Source: Robiginitomaculum sp.
GTDB taxonomy: Bacteria > Pseudomonadota > Alphaproteobacteria > Caulobacterales > Maricaulaceae
Length of the DNA: 64,000 nt
Direction: 5' to 3'
Assembly: GCA_002733905.1 (NCBI GenBank)
Contig: NVXK01000002.1
Coordinates: forward strand, 133,751-197,750
Under the pieces are notes generated by a model. That model was not told the origin of the DNA, searched no databases, and saw only the letters and a list, made by a program, of their open reading frames with translations. The translations under genes were made by a program, and so were the position numbers. Of this stretch, positions 1 to 8,162 are shown piece after piece (within the stretch, counting starts at the first letter, position 1; each line of letters starts with the position of its first letter).

Positions 1-442
1 AAAAGAAACTAATATTGGACATGGAGGAAGCAAAATTACCGCCACCTAAACCTGACAACAAGGCCATGATTTGAAATTTCCAGAGGGGGGTATTCGGGTC
101 TTGTAAAAAATACCCTGCCCCAAAAGCTGGAATAATCAATAAAGCCGTTGTGAGGAAAATTGTATTCCGTCCCCCTGCCAAACGAATAAAGAAAGTTGAG
201 GGAATGCGTAAAGTCGCGCCAGACAGTCCAGCAATCGCCATAAGGGTAAAGAGCTCGGACTGTTCAAAAGCAAATCCCAGATTGATCATCTGTACGGTAA
301 TAATTCCCCAGTAAAGCCAGACCGCAAAACCACAGAGAAGGGCTGGAATAGAAATCCATAAATTACGCGTCGCAATTTTATGGCCTTCTGCTTTCCATTG
401 GGTTTCATTTTCAGGATCCCAGACCTTAATATCCTTTGCCAT
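1..442 (-). CDS. narK: NarK-type nitrate/nitrite MFS transporter, second copy (3' part off the left edge)
   Basis: Partial gene read leftwards out of the window. The ATG lies at 442-440, two bases after the TAA of the upstream transporter, with GGAG about eight bases before it. The visible 147 codons begin MAKDIKVWDPENETQWKAEG and then give membrane segments with LWISIPALLCGFAVWLYWG, followed by a GATLRIPSTFFIRLAGGR stretch typical of the NarK2-type (nitrate/nitrite antiporter) branch. It would move nitrate or nitrite across the inner membrane. In Paracoccus the NarK1 and NarK2 halves are fused in one protein; here they look like two separate, tightly coupled genes. A narGHJI operon is the expected downstream neighbour but cannot be seen. 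Confidence 0.85.
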   Translation of the reverse strand, partial: MAKDIKVWDPENETQWKAEGHKIATRNLWISIPALLCGFAVWLYWGIITVQMINLGFAFEQSELFTLMAIAGLSGATLRIPSTFFIRLAGGRNTIFLTTALLIIPAFGAGYFLQDPNTPLWKFQIMALLSGLGGGNFASSMSNISFF

Positions 443-444
443 GA

Positions 445-1776
445 TTAAACTCCTTCTTTCAATTCTGTGTGTAAGTCCTGTAATTCAGGCAAATCTTTCG
501 GCCCAAATTGTGCAGGGTTTTTGCGTTTTTCCGAGCGTAGAATTGCGAAATGCATCCATGTCAAGTTCACAGCCACCAAAGCAGCCAACAACATGAAGCA
601 ACTTGTCCAGACTCCGATCATATCGTTCATCATCCCGAACGCGATCGGCATAAAGAAACCACCAAGCCCACCAATAAGGCCAACCATGCCGCCAACGGCA
701 CCCACATGATTTGGGTAGTAAACTGGGATGTGTTTGTAGACAGCCGCCTTACCAAGTGACATCACAAAACCAAGCACAATTGTCAGCCCGATAAAGGCCC
801 AAAGCGGAATTGTAATGTTAAAGTCTATCGGCCCGTCAATCCCCGCTACCGTATAATCGGTCGCTGGATAGGACAGTAAGAACAAAACAATCAGCGATAC
901 GCCGAATGTCCAATACATAACCGCGCGCGCACCAATCTTGTCAGACATCCAACCGCCTAAGGCCCTAAATAGCGACCCCGGCAAAGCATATACCGCCGCC
1001 AACATACCAGCAGTCGCCAAGGGTAAACCGTAAGCACCAGTATAAAAACGCGGCAACCACAAAGCTAAGGCAACATACCCACCGAACACGAAAAAGTAAT
1101 AAAAGGCGAAACGCCATACCTGCATATGCTTAAGCGGAGCCAATTGCTTGATAAAGCTTTCATGTTTAACACCCTGTGTTTTCCGTGCCGTGTGAGCAGG
1201 ATCGTCCTTGGCGAAAATAAAATACAATACGGCTGTCACGGCTAATACGCAGGCATATACAAGCGCCACAGATTTCCACTGTCCACCAAGAGCAACCAAG
1301 AGGATGGGCGCACCAAAATTGGTAATCGCAGCCCCTACATTGCCCATGCCAAAGATACCAAGCGCCGTCCCCTGTTGCTTTTGAGGATACCATTTCGATA
1401 CATAGGAAACGCCAACAGCGAAACTACCGCCCGCAAGCCCAAGGCCCAGAGCGGCCAATAAAAACATCGGATATGTATTGGCTAGGGTAAGAAGGAACAC
1501 TGCAAAGGCCGTCACTAACATGACCAGTGTGAATATTAGTTTTCCGCCATATTGGTCGGCCCATATCCCTAAAAATATTCGGCTTAGCGACCCTGTCAGT
1601 ATAGGCGTAGCGACCAAAAGGCCAAATTGAGTATCATTAAGACCAAGCTCAGCTTTAATCTTAATCCCAATAATCGAAAAAATAGTCCAAACAGCAAAAC
1701 AAACTGTAAATGCCAATGTGGATGTCGTTAATGCAGTTGTTTGCTGCCCCTTTGAAACATGATCCAAATCTGCCAT
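445..1776 (-). CDS. narK: NarK-type nitrate transporter, first copy
   Basis: 443-aa major facilitator with about 12 hydrophobic segments, full length for a NarK1-like nitrate/proton symporter. The two glycine/asparagine-rich nitrate signature regions are visible: GMGNVGAAITNFGAP near residue 145 and GLIGGLGGFFMP near residue 370. The start is an ATG at 1776 with GGAGGG seven bases upstream. The stop is two bases before the start of a second NarK gene, so the two are surely one transcript. The divergent neighbour is a NIT-CRP regulator, and the shared 163-bp spacer carries an FNR/CRP-like site, so nitrate- and anaerobiosis-linked control is likely (inference). Confidence 0.92.
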   Translation of the reverse strand: MADLDHVSKGQQTTALTTSTLAFTVCFAVWTIFSIIGIKIKAELGLNDTQFGLLVATPILTGSLSRIFLGIWADQYGGKLIFTLVMLVTAFAVFLLTLANTYPMFLLAALGLGLAGGSFAVGVSYVSKWYPQKQQGTALGIFGMGNVGAAITNFGAPILLVALGGQWKSVALVYACVLAVTAVLYFIFAKDDPAHTARKTQGVKHESFIKQLAPLKHMQVWRFAFYYFFVFGGYVALALWLPRFYTGAYGLPLATAGMLAAVYALPGSLFRALGGWMSDKIGARAVMYWTFGVSLIVLFLLSYPATDYTVAGIDGPIDFNITIPLWAFIGLTIVLGFVMSLGKAAVYKHIPVYYPNHVGAVGGMVGLIGGLGGFFMPIAFGMMNDMIGVWTSCFMLLAALVAVNLTWMHFAILRSEKRKNPAQFGPKDLPELQDLHTELKEGV

Positions 1777-1866
1777 AATGTTACCCTCCTAAACATAGGC
1801 TCTCGAAATTTTGCAATACGAGATGTGTGATTTCTAAACTTTATGGCAGGTGCCAAAGTGTTGGGG

Positions 1867-1882
1867 TGTGACCTAGATCAAA
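1867..1882. promoter_or_regulatory. CRP/FNR-family operator-like site in the narK / regulator divergent spacer
   Basis: TGTGA-N6-TCAAA, which also reads GTGAC-CTAG-ATCAA, fits the spacing of CRP/FNR-family boxes (FNR consensus TTGAT-N4-ATCAA). The right half-site is perfect for FNR; the left half-site is degenerate. It lies about 90 bp before the narK start and 58 bp before the regulator start. It could bind the adjacent NIT-CRP regulator or a separate FNR/NarR-type protein. Confidence 0.5.
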
Positions 1883-1939
1883 TTGTCGATTTATTTAAAA
1901 AGCAGTGGCGGCTCAAAGCGTTTGGCCATAGAGAGAGAT

Positions 1940-3517
1940 ATGAGGAATGAAGACCAACATGCCCCCCTCCCGATTCGCCTGCTTCAGGCCTTGGGTGAAC
2001 TTGCCCACCAATTACAAATCGAGCGCGGGTATACGGCCTTGTTCACCGATAGTGATGGTGAGCTTTTCAGTGATGAATTACGGGCGCAATATAAAGCCAG
2101 CGACCAATCCATTGATGCCGTCAAAGACTTAGTGACAGCCATCCCAGATCCAGAAACAATATCATGGGTACGTAAACTCATGATTATGCAAGGCAATAAA
2201 TCCGAACTTATCGCCCACCGTGAAAAAGTACAAAATGGACAATTGGAATTTGCGCAAGCCATTAATGTATATACCTACAAGTCCCTTTACCCGATTTTGG
2301 ATATAAATATTGAAATTGCCCTCAGCATAGATGGCGTGAATCCGACAAAAGTCAGTGCCTATTCCAACTTTTTGCAATGGAAAGAACGGGTCGGGCGGGA
2401 GCGTGCATGGGGGGCGCACGGATTTTGTTCCAAAGTTTTCAAAAACCGTGAATTTACAGAACGTATGCTGAGCCTGATTGAAGAACAAGCAGCCTGCAAG
2501 CGTACCTTTATGTCTCTGGCAACAGAACGCCAGAAGCTCGAAGTAACTGAAATTCTCGGAGGATATGTCATGGAATGTTTGGAGAACATCCACGACCAAC
2601 TTTCTGATTCTAACCAAGCGGAAGATTTAGAAACTCTGTCTCCCATTACTTGGTTTGAACTCCTCACAGGAAAAATAGACCGGATGCATAACGCAGAAAT
2701 CAGCCTCGTCGAAAACCTGCACCCCGCCGTTCGTCCCCCGATTACAGTACGTGTTTTAGACGAAATACCCGCACACCTCGAAAAGCATATGCCGATCATT
2801 CAAGCACTCCCAGTCTTTTCAAAATTGGAAAGTGAAGATTTATACGCGGTGTTAAAACACGCAGACATACGTGATTATGAAAAAGGGAAGCTCCTATTCA
2901 TGCAAGGGGAAACCTTATCACGCTATTACCTTATTTTAGAAGGTTGGGTGAAACTTTACAAAAGTACAGGATCTGGAGACGAAGCCGTTTTACAAATGCT
3001 CTCAGCTGGGGAGTCTTTGATGGAAGCCGCCGTGTTCTTAGACATTCCGTCTCTGGTGAATGCGCAAGTGGTACAAAAAGTAAAATTGCTCTCCCTTCCC
3101 GCGCCAATCATTCGTCAAAGTTTGGTAGACAACAAAAAACTGGCGCTCAATATGATTGGCGGCCTCTCTATGCGTTCACAAGGCCTCATCCGCCAAATCG
3201 AACATTCTCGACTAAAGACAGCAACCGAGCGAGTTGGTTGGTTTTTACTCAAGCTCGGCATGGAGCAAAACGGCGGCAAAGCCAACGCCATCATTCTCCC
3301 TTATGACAAGTCCACTATTGCCTCTTATCTCGACATGACCCGCGAAACATTTTCGCGTACCCTCAAACGGTTCAAGAATAACGGGTTCAGTATTCAGAAT
3401 GACAAAATCACCAAACCAGATCCCAAAGCCCTCTGCCGTTTCTGCGATGAAAGCCTTGCAACCGCCTGCATCTATAAAGATGGAGACCTCTGCCCACAAA
3501 CATATCTCATGAAATAG
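1940..3517 (+). CDS. NIT-domain / CRP-FNR fusion transcriptional regulator
   Basis: 525-aa cytoplasmic regulator. Residues about 10-255 look like a NIT (nitrate and nitrite sensing) domain: LGELAHQLQIERGYTALF near the start and FLQWKERVGRERAWGAHGF in the second half are its two hallmark helices. Residues about 285-395 form a cyclic-nucleotide-binding-type beta roll (KGKLLFMQGETLSRYYLILEG), and about 415-490 a Crp-type winged helix (STIASYLDMTRETFSRTLKR). The last 30 residues hold four cysteines (C499, C502, C510, C518; C-X2-C-X7-C-X7-C). I chose the ATG at 1940, preceded by GAGAGAGAT, over an in-frame TTG at 1883 because the longer form would overlap the operator. Divergent from two narK genes, it is probably their nitrate-responsive activator (inference). 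NIT domains are known on ANTAR, histidine kinase and GGDEF proteins; I do not recall this CRP fusion. Confidence 0.88.
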   Translation: MRNEDQHAPLPIRLLQALGELAHQLQIERGYTALFTDSDGELFSDELRAQYKASDQSIDAVKDLVTAIPDPETISWVRKLMIMQGNKSELIAHREKVQNGQLEFAQAINVYTYKSLYPILDINIEIALSIDGVNPTKVSAYSNFLQWKERVGRERAWGAHGFCSKVFKNREFTERMLSLIEEQAACKRTFMSLATERQKLEVTEILGGYVMECLENIHDQLSDSNQAEDLETLSPITWFELLTGKIDRMHNAEISLVENLHPAVRPPITVRVLDEIPAHLEKHMPIIQALPVFSKLESEDLYAVLKHADIRDYEKGKLLFMQGETLSRYYLILEGWVKLYKSTGSGDEAVLQMLSAGESLMEAAVFLDIPSLVNAQVVQKVKLLSLPAPIIRQSLVDNKKLALNMIGGLSMRSQGLIRQIEHSRLKTATERVGWFLLKLGMEQNGGKANAIILPYDKSTIASYLDMTRETFSRTLKRFKNNGFSIQNDKITKPDPKALCRFCDESLATACIYKDGDLCPQTYLMK

Positions 3518-3884
3518 CAGGTGTTGTCGTTTACGGCGTCCAAACAAAACACCATTTTCTCCGTGTCCAAGTTTAACTTTCTGGGAATATGCGCTTAACG
3601 CCCTCAATTTAATTCATATCATTCTTTCTTCCGTTTCAACACTTAGGGCTCTTTTGGTGAACAGAGGGATGTTTTGACAACGAGATATACGGTTACGACG
3701 CTTGAGGTTTTGTTACGCACATTGCTCAAGCGTCGCCATTTGAAACTAAGTTTTACGGACAAGTCGCACAAATTGCATTTGGTATTTTTTCATGCGCGAT
3801 AGCATTGTACCGTCTAGGCGAGTAAGGCGCTCATTCTCATTGGCGTTAAATGAGGTTGTATAATTTTATTCGGTACTAAGGGTG
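3518..3884. other. Intergenic stretch between the NIT-CRP regulator and the DUF779 gene
   Basis: 367 bp with stops in all frames and no supported gene. Its one clear structure is the inverted repeat at 3696-3735, listed separately. I see no convincing terminator with a T-run for either convergent neighbour. Confidence 0.5.
3696..3735. repeat. Inverted repeat, 11-bp perfect arms
   Basis: CGACGCTTGAG at 3696-3706 and its exact reverse complement at 3725-3735 are separated by 18 bases. Neither side has a T-run, so it is not a classical intrinsic terminator. It lies between two convergent genes and may be an mRNA 3'-end hairpin or the trace of an old element. Confidence 0.6.
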
Positions 3885-4229
3885 TTATTTCAAATTTACT
3901 TTGCAAACTTCAGAGCGTGTTAAAAACCGCTTACCCGTGCCATTGTCGAGCGAGAACATACCGCCTTGACCATCTACAACATCAATAATAAGTCGCGTAT
4001 GTTTCCAAACCTCATACTGTTTCCCGCCAATATAAAATGGAGCGCCGCCAATCTCTCCTAACTTCACGTCGTGGTCAGCTAATATAAATTCTCCATCAGC
4101 AAAACACATCGGAGAAGAGCCATCACAACACCCTCCTGATTGATGGAATATGACAGAGCCATGCTCGGCCTGAATTTGTTTTAAAAACTCAAGGGCCATC
4201 TCGGTGGCTGTAACCGCTTTTTTATTCAT
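3885..4229 (-). CDS. DUF779 family protein
   Basis: 114-aa soluble protein with the DUF779 pattern: HQSGGCCDGSSPMCF around residues 29-43 and FYIGGKQYEVWKHTRLIIDVVDGQGGMFSLD in the C-terminal half. The CC...C cluster suggests metal or thiol chemistry. The family is regularly found beside AcoD/ExaC aldehyde dehydrogenases and has no established biochemical role that I know of. Here it is the last gene of an ALDH - porin - DUF779 series on the minus strand, starting 68 bp after the porin stop, across a strong hairpin. The start is an ATG at 4229 with GAGAAAG upstream. Confidence 0.85.
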   Translation of the reverse strand: MNKKAVTATEMALEFLKQIQAEHGSVIFHQSGGCCDGSSPMCFADGEFILADHDVKLGEIGGAPFYIGGKQYEVWKHTRLIIDVVDGQGGMFSLDNGTGKRFLTRSEVCKVNLK

Positions 4230-4255
4230 TAAAACGCTTTCTCGTTTTCAAATTC

Positions 4256-4288
4256 ATTCTTTGGCTGGTACAAGCCCAGCCAAAGAAT
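4256..4288 (-). repeat. Strong hairpin between the porin and DUF779 genes
   Basis: ATTCTTTGGCTGG and CCAGCCAAAGAAT form perfect 13-bp arms around a 7-base loop, starting nine bases after the porin stop. On the minus strand it is followed by GAATTTG rather than a T-run, so it is more likely a transcript-stabilising or attenuating hairpin than a full terminator. Confidence 0.65.
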
Positions 4289-4297
4289 TTCATCGCC

Positions 4298-5005
4298 CTA
4301 AAGGCTAACTTTAAATGACAATACTACATGGTCATTAAAGCTTTTTCCCCCCGCAGAAACATCAGTATCCAAATATCTTAAATCCAAAATTACATTATCC
4401 GTTACGCTATAACTCGCCCCAATACTCCATGTGGCATAATCAGCATCAGAGTTTGATATTGTTTGTTTTGCGAGATTACCATCAACAGACCATTTATCAT
4501 TAATCTTATAACCTGCAACAGCCTCATAATAGACAGCAGGTTCATCAACACCAAAATAATCAGGGGTATAGAAAACATTTACCCCAAGGTTTACTTTATC
4601 AAAGCTGCGACCAATCGCACCTTTAAAATCGTATGTATCTAAATCAGAACCCGAAGGCGCATTTAAATATCCATAACGAATAGCCGTAAAGCTCACATCA
4701 AAATCATTTAGTTTTCCGCCCCAACCAGCCCACATATCGTATTCGACGTCGATTGGTACGCCAGCACCAAAATCAACATTTTCCGCCCCGACACCTGCAT
4801 AAAAACCATTTCCAAAAGCTGCGTTAACAGCCGCAAAAATGGCAGGGTTTTGATTTGACTGGCTCACGCCTCGCCAAACATATTCAGTTGCCCCTGTTAG
4901 TGTAACCGATATATCAACGCCGTTATCTTCCGCCAGAGCATTGCCCGAACATGCCAAACCAATACTGATCGCGAATATAGACATTTTAGTAGTTTTATTA
5001 AACAT
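4298..5005 (-). CDS. TorF-family putative porin
   Basis: 235-aa outer-membrane protein. A signal peptide ending in ...CSGNALAE covers residues 1-26. The mature part opens with DISVTLTGATEYVWRGVSQS, the hallmark of the TorF/Gcw_chp family, and continues as amphipathic strands ending in an FKVSL-type terminal strand. It would form a small outer-membrane barrel. The gene lies between the aldehyde dehydrogenase and the DUF779 gene, all on the minus strand, so it may admit an alcohol, aldehyde or related substrate (inference from context only). Confidence 0.85.
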   Translation of the reverse strand: MFNKTTKMSIFAISIGLACSGNALAEDNGVDISVTLTGATEYVWRGVSQSNQNPAIFAAVNAAFGNGFYAGVGAENVDFGAGVPIDVEYDMWAGWGGKLNDFDVSFTAIRYGYLNAPSGSDLDTYDFKGAIGRSFDKVNLGVNVFYTPDYFGVDEPAVYYEAVAGYKINDKWSVDGNLAKQTISNSDADYATWSIGASYSVTDNVILDLRYLDTDVSAGGKSFNDHVVLSFKVSL

Positions 5006-5119
5006 GGTGTGTCCCCTATAGTTTATTATGCATGCTCATTTAAGCAAGCAGCATGCGAACTTGTAGCTCTCCTTTTACCAAAGAGAGCCAGTTTTGAGAG
5101 TCATTCGTCTAAATTGGGT

Positions 5120-6610
5120 TTAGAAAAAACCGAGCTTGTTTGGGTTATAGCTCACCAAAAGATTCTTGGTTTGCTGGTAATGACCAAGCATCATTTTGTG
5201 GTTTTCACGGCCAATCCCGGATTGCTTGTAACCGCCAAATGCAGCGTGAGCTGGATACGCGTGGTAACAATTTGTCCAAACACGGCCCGCCTGTATAGCG
5301 CGGCCAAAACGGTAACATGTATTGGCATCACGAGACCATACACCCGCGCCAAGTCCGTAAAGTGTATCATTGGCAATTGCCAAAGCTTCTTCATCCGTTT
5401 TAAAGGTCGTCACTGCGAGAACAGGGCCAAAAATTTCTTCTTGGAATACCCGCATATCATTCGTGCCCTTCAATACGGTTGGTTGGATATAATACCCACC
5501 CTTCATTTTTTCACTCAACTTAGCAGGCCCCCCGCCGATAAGAACCTCGGCACCTTCTTTGCGACCAATATCAATATAGGATAATATCTTTTCATATTGC
5601 TCTTTTGAAGCCTGCGCACCAACCATGGTTTTTGCGTCTAGCGGATCATCTTGAACAATGGCTTCAATCCGCTTTAAGCAGCGCGCCATAAATTCTTCAT
5701 AAATATCTTCGTGGATAAGGGCACGGCTTGGGCATGTGCAAACTTCGCCTTGATTAAAGGCAAACATAAGAAGCCCCTCAATAGCTTTATCAAGAAAAGC
5801 ATCGTCTTCGGCCATAACATCTTTGAAGAAAATATTGGGAGATTTGCCGCCAAGCTCGACCGTGGACGGAATAAGGTTACTTGCTGCATACTGCATAATC
5901 AGGCGACCTGTTGTCGTCTCGCCAGTAAAGGCGATTTTGGCAATGCGTGTACTACTCGCGAGCGGTTTGCCAGCTTCGAGACCAAAACCATTGACGACAT
6001 TTAAAACACCTGGGGGCAATAAATCGCCAATGAGTTCCATCAACACCAAAATTGACGCGGGAGTTTGTTCCGCAGGTTTTAGAATGACACAATTACCCGC
6101 CGCCAAAGCAGGTGGGATTTTCCAAGACGCCATCAAAATCGGGAAGTTCCATGGAATAATTTGGCCAACAACACCTAATGGTTCGTTAAAATGATAAGCA
6201 ACGGTATCAGCATCAATTTCACATACAGAACCTTCTTGTGCACGAATTGCACCCGCAAAATACCTAAAATGGTCAATCGCGAGCGGAATATCGGCTGCCG
6301 TCGTTTCGCGGATCGGTTTACCATTGTCCCACGTTTCTGCTTCAGCCAATAAATCTAGATTGGCTTCCATAACATCAGCAATTTTTAGCAAAATATTGCT
6401 GCGTTCTGTCACGCTTGTTGCGCCCCATGCATCTTTAGCAGCATGAGCAGCATCGAGTGCAAGTTCAATATCCTTAGCATTTGACCTTGGAATTTGGCAC
6501 AACACTTTGCCGTTAACGGTTGTGGTGTTGTCAAAATATTTTCCATCCGCAGGTTCTACCCACTTGCCGCCAATATAATTCCCGTATTTTTTCTTGAATT
6601 TAAATGCCAT
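5120..6610 (-). CDS. exaC: NAD-dependent aldehyde dehydrogenase (ExaC/AcoD type)
   Basis: 496 aa, normal length for the family. It oxidises an aldehyde, probably acetaldehyde, to the acid with NAD(P)+. The catalytic set is intact: N155 in IIPWNFPI, E252 in VELGGK, and the nucleophile C291 in [11 protein letters not shown]. The N-terminus [14 protein letters not shown] is typical of ExaC/AcoD enzymes. The start is an ATG at 6610 behind GGGAGG. An 18-bp TGTCGCA/TGCGACA palindrome lies 91 bp upstream, and the next gene upstream encodes an AcoR-like activator, so induction by the aldehyde or its parent alcohol is likely. The product, acetate, would feed the acetyl-CoA synthetase encoded 1.5 kb further along. 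Confidence 0.93.
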   Translation of the reverse strand: MAFKFKKKYGNYIGGKWVEPADGKYFDNTTTVNGKVLCQIPRSNAKDIELALDAAHAAKDAWGATSVTERSNILLKIADVMEANLDLLAEAETWDNGKPIRETTAADIPLAIDHFRYFAGAIRAQEGSVCEIDADTVAYHFNEPLGVVGQIIPWNFPILMASWKIPPALAAGNCVILKPAEQTPASILVLMELIGDLLPPGVLNVVNGFGLEAGKPLASSTRIAKIAFTGETTTGRLIMQYAASNLIPSTVELGGKSPNIFFKDVMAEDDAFLDKAIEGLLMFAFNQGEVCTCPSRALIHEDIYEEFMARCLKRIEAIVQDDPLDAKTMVGAQASKEQYEKILSYIDIGRKEGAEVLIGGGPAKLSEKMKGGYYIQPTVLKGTNDMRVFQEEIFGPVLAVTTFKTDEEALAIANDTLYGLGAGVWSRDANTCYRFGRAIQAGRVWTNCYHAYPAHAAFGGYKQSGIGRENHKMMLGHYQQTKNLLVSYNPNKLGFF

Positions 6611-6700
6611 TCTTAGCCTCCCTTAATTTCTTATGATGGAAGAATACTGGCCTTAAAATTTAGAACTGTCATCATGCCCGCACCTACGCACATCAAATCC

Positions 6701-6718
6701 TGTCGCAATTATGCGACA
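6701..6718. promoter_or_regulatory. AcoR-type activator binding palindrome upstream of the ALDH gene
   Basis: TGTCGCAATTATGCGACA: seven-base perfect arms (TGTCGCA / TGCGACA) around a four-base centre. This matches the TGTnnC-N6-GnnACA type of upstream activating sequence used by AcoR/MimR-like regulators. It lies between the regulator gene and the ALDH gene, 91 bp before the ALDH ATG. I see no good -24/-12 sigma-54 promoter after it. Confidence 0.7.
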
Positions 6719-6792
6719 CATTCCGACCAGAATATGCTCATTAATGAAAAGGCAGAGTAAAAAACAAGTTTTTACAAACTATGCATTGCCGC

Positions 6793-7773
6793 CTAGGCAT
6801 TGCCGTTAAATTTTTTGATTTTACGGTGCAATGTTGAACGGCTCATTCCTAATGAACGTGCGGCTTTACTAACATTCCCTCCAGAACTTGCCATAACCTG
6901 CTGAATAATTCTAGATTCTGAGTTAGGGATACGCTGTGCAGTATTTATGCTATCTCCGTAAATTTTTGCCAAAGGAACAGGGTTGAGAAAATCGTCATCA
7001 TCAAGACCATAACAGCGCCGTGCCCGCCGCGTTGCCCCTACAACAAGACCATCTGCATCAACCGCAAGCAATGCCGTGCCTTGCCGATCTGTGAGCGTTG
7101 AAACGCGATCTTCTTGTGGAGCTGCAAATACAATTTGCGCGTATGAGAAATGATTTCGAAAATGCTCTGTCTCAATCCTCCGCGCAGCATCAACAACAGC
7201 TAAAGAGATCAAATTACCAAACTCGTTCGTAAGATCAGCGCGACACGATGAAACATCTACAACGGCAATTAACTGACCATGATGATCAAAAATTGGAGCC
7301 GCAGTACATGAAAGCGCTGTGTTTTTTGAATGATAGTGTTGATCTTTGTGAATGGTAAGTGAGCGTTCTTCGGCGAGGCATGTACCGATCCCATTTGTAC
7401 CCTCACGGTCTTCACCCCACAATACACCTGTCCACAACCCCCATTCGTTGAATATTTCATCATCCTGTACTGCGCCGCGTCTGGAAACAGGGACGCCATT
7501 TTGATCTGCGAGCAATACACAACAGCCAGAATTTCCAACCGCGAGAAACAGCCTATCCAAGCAAGGTTCTGCTATATTTAAAAAAGCCCCCATACGTTCA
7601 CGGCTTTGCTTTAATTCATATTCACTCAGGCGTTCTGGTGCACGGTGTTCCGCTGGGTTAAGATTGTATAGCTCTTTTGAACGTTGCCATGATGCCGTAA
7701 CAGCATTCCGAGCCGCACCGTCATTCGACAATGCCTGCTCTATTTTTTCTGCATGGTCATTAATCGTGTTCAT
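6793..7773 (-). CDS. AcoR-like GAF / Fis-type HTH regulator lacking the AAA+ domain
   Basis: 326-aa regulator, about half the length of classical AcoR. An N-terminal ligand-sensing region typical of AcoR (residues about 20-210, with SWQRS, GIGTCLAEERSLTIH and LSCTAAPIFDHHGQLIAVVDVS) passes through a short linker straight to a Fis-type helix-turn-helix at the C-terminus (NVSKAARSLGMSRSTLHRKIKK). No Walker A, Walker B or GAFTGA motif is present, so it cannot remodel sigma-54 polymerase. The ATG at 7773, behind AAGGG, is preferred over an upstream in-frame start at 7815. It most likely binds the palindrome at 6701-6718 and controls the ALDH unit. Confidence 0.85.
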   Translation of the reverse strand: MNTINDHAEKIEQALSNDGAARNAVTASWQRSKELYNLNPAEHRAPERLSEYELKQSRERMGAFLNIAEPCLDRLFLAVGNSGCCVLLADQNGVPVSRRGAVQDDEIFNEWGLWTGVLWGEDREGTNGIGTCLAEERSLTIHKDQHYHSKNTALSCTAAPIFDHHGQLIAVVDVSSCRADLTNEFGNLISLAVVDAARRIETEHFRNHFSYAQIVFAAPQEDRVSTLTDRQGTALLAVDADGLVVGATRRARRCYGLDDDDFLNPVPLAKIYGDSINTAQRIPNSESRIIQQVMASSGGNVSKAARSLGMSRSTLHRKIKKFNGNA

Positions 7774-8080
7774 TTTTCCCTTACCAACGAATATTGATTT
7801 CGCATTTTTATACAAATACCCAATGATTTAAACGTCTCTTATAAATAGATATAGAAAACAATCAAACCATCGCCATTCCAAAACATTTTAGGCGTGTATA
7901 AACTTTAGCATAAGAACTTTTAGCAAATTTATATAGCACATTTTAAAGTCACATCTAAAAATATTTCATTTTGACCATGGTTTACATTGACGGGCAGAAG
8001 AGACAGTTTGGATAAATCAACGTGCAAAACCTACGAGAAGGCCCGAGTGGATTAGAAAGTTCTAAAGCTCACGGCCCATA
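7774..8080. other. Intergenic stretch upstream of the AcoR-like regulator
   Basis: AT-rich spacer that should contain the regulator promoter. I see no open frame worth calling, no RNA gene and no repeat beyond the acs terminator at its right end. Confidence 0.4.
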
Positions 8081-8118
8081 AAAAAATACGTTCAACATTG
8101 TTATATATGTTGAACGTA
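8081..8118 (-). terminator. Intrinsic terminator of acs
   Basis: TACGTTCAACAT and ATGTTGAACGTA form perfect 12-bp arms around an 8-base loop. On the minus strand the stem is followed by a run of seven T (TATTTTTTTA). It starts about 45 bp after the acs stop. Confidence 0.85.
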
Positions 8119-8162
8119 AGTTAGGGGAGAGACCTAAAGAAGGCCTCGTTGGTTGTCGTGCA

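Noticed and set aside
1883-1939. Longer N-terminus of the NIT-CRP regulator from a TTG
   Set aside because: No ribosome site; the added 19 residues are unconserved-looking and the start would abut the operator.
5009-5584. 191-aa plus-strand frame
   Set aside because: It lies mostly opposite the 3' end of the aldehyde dehydrogenase and shows no motif.
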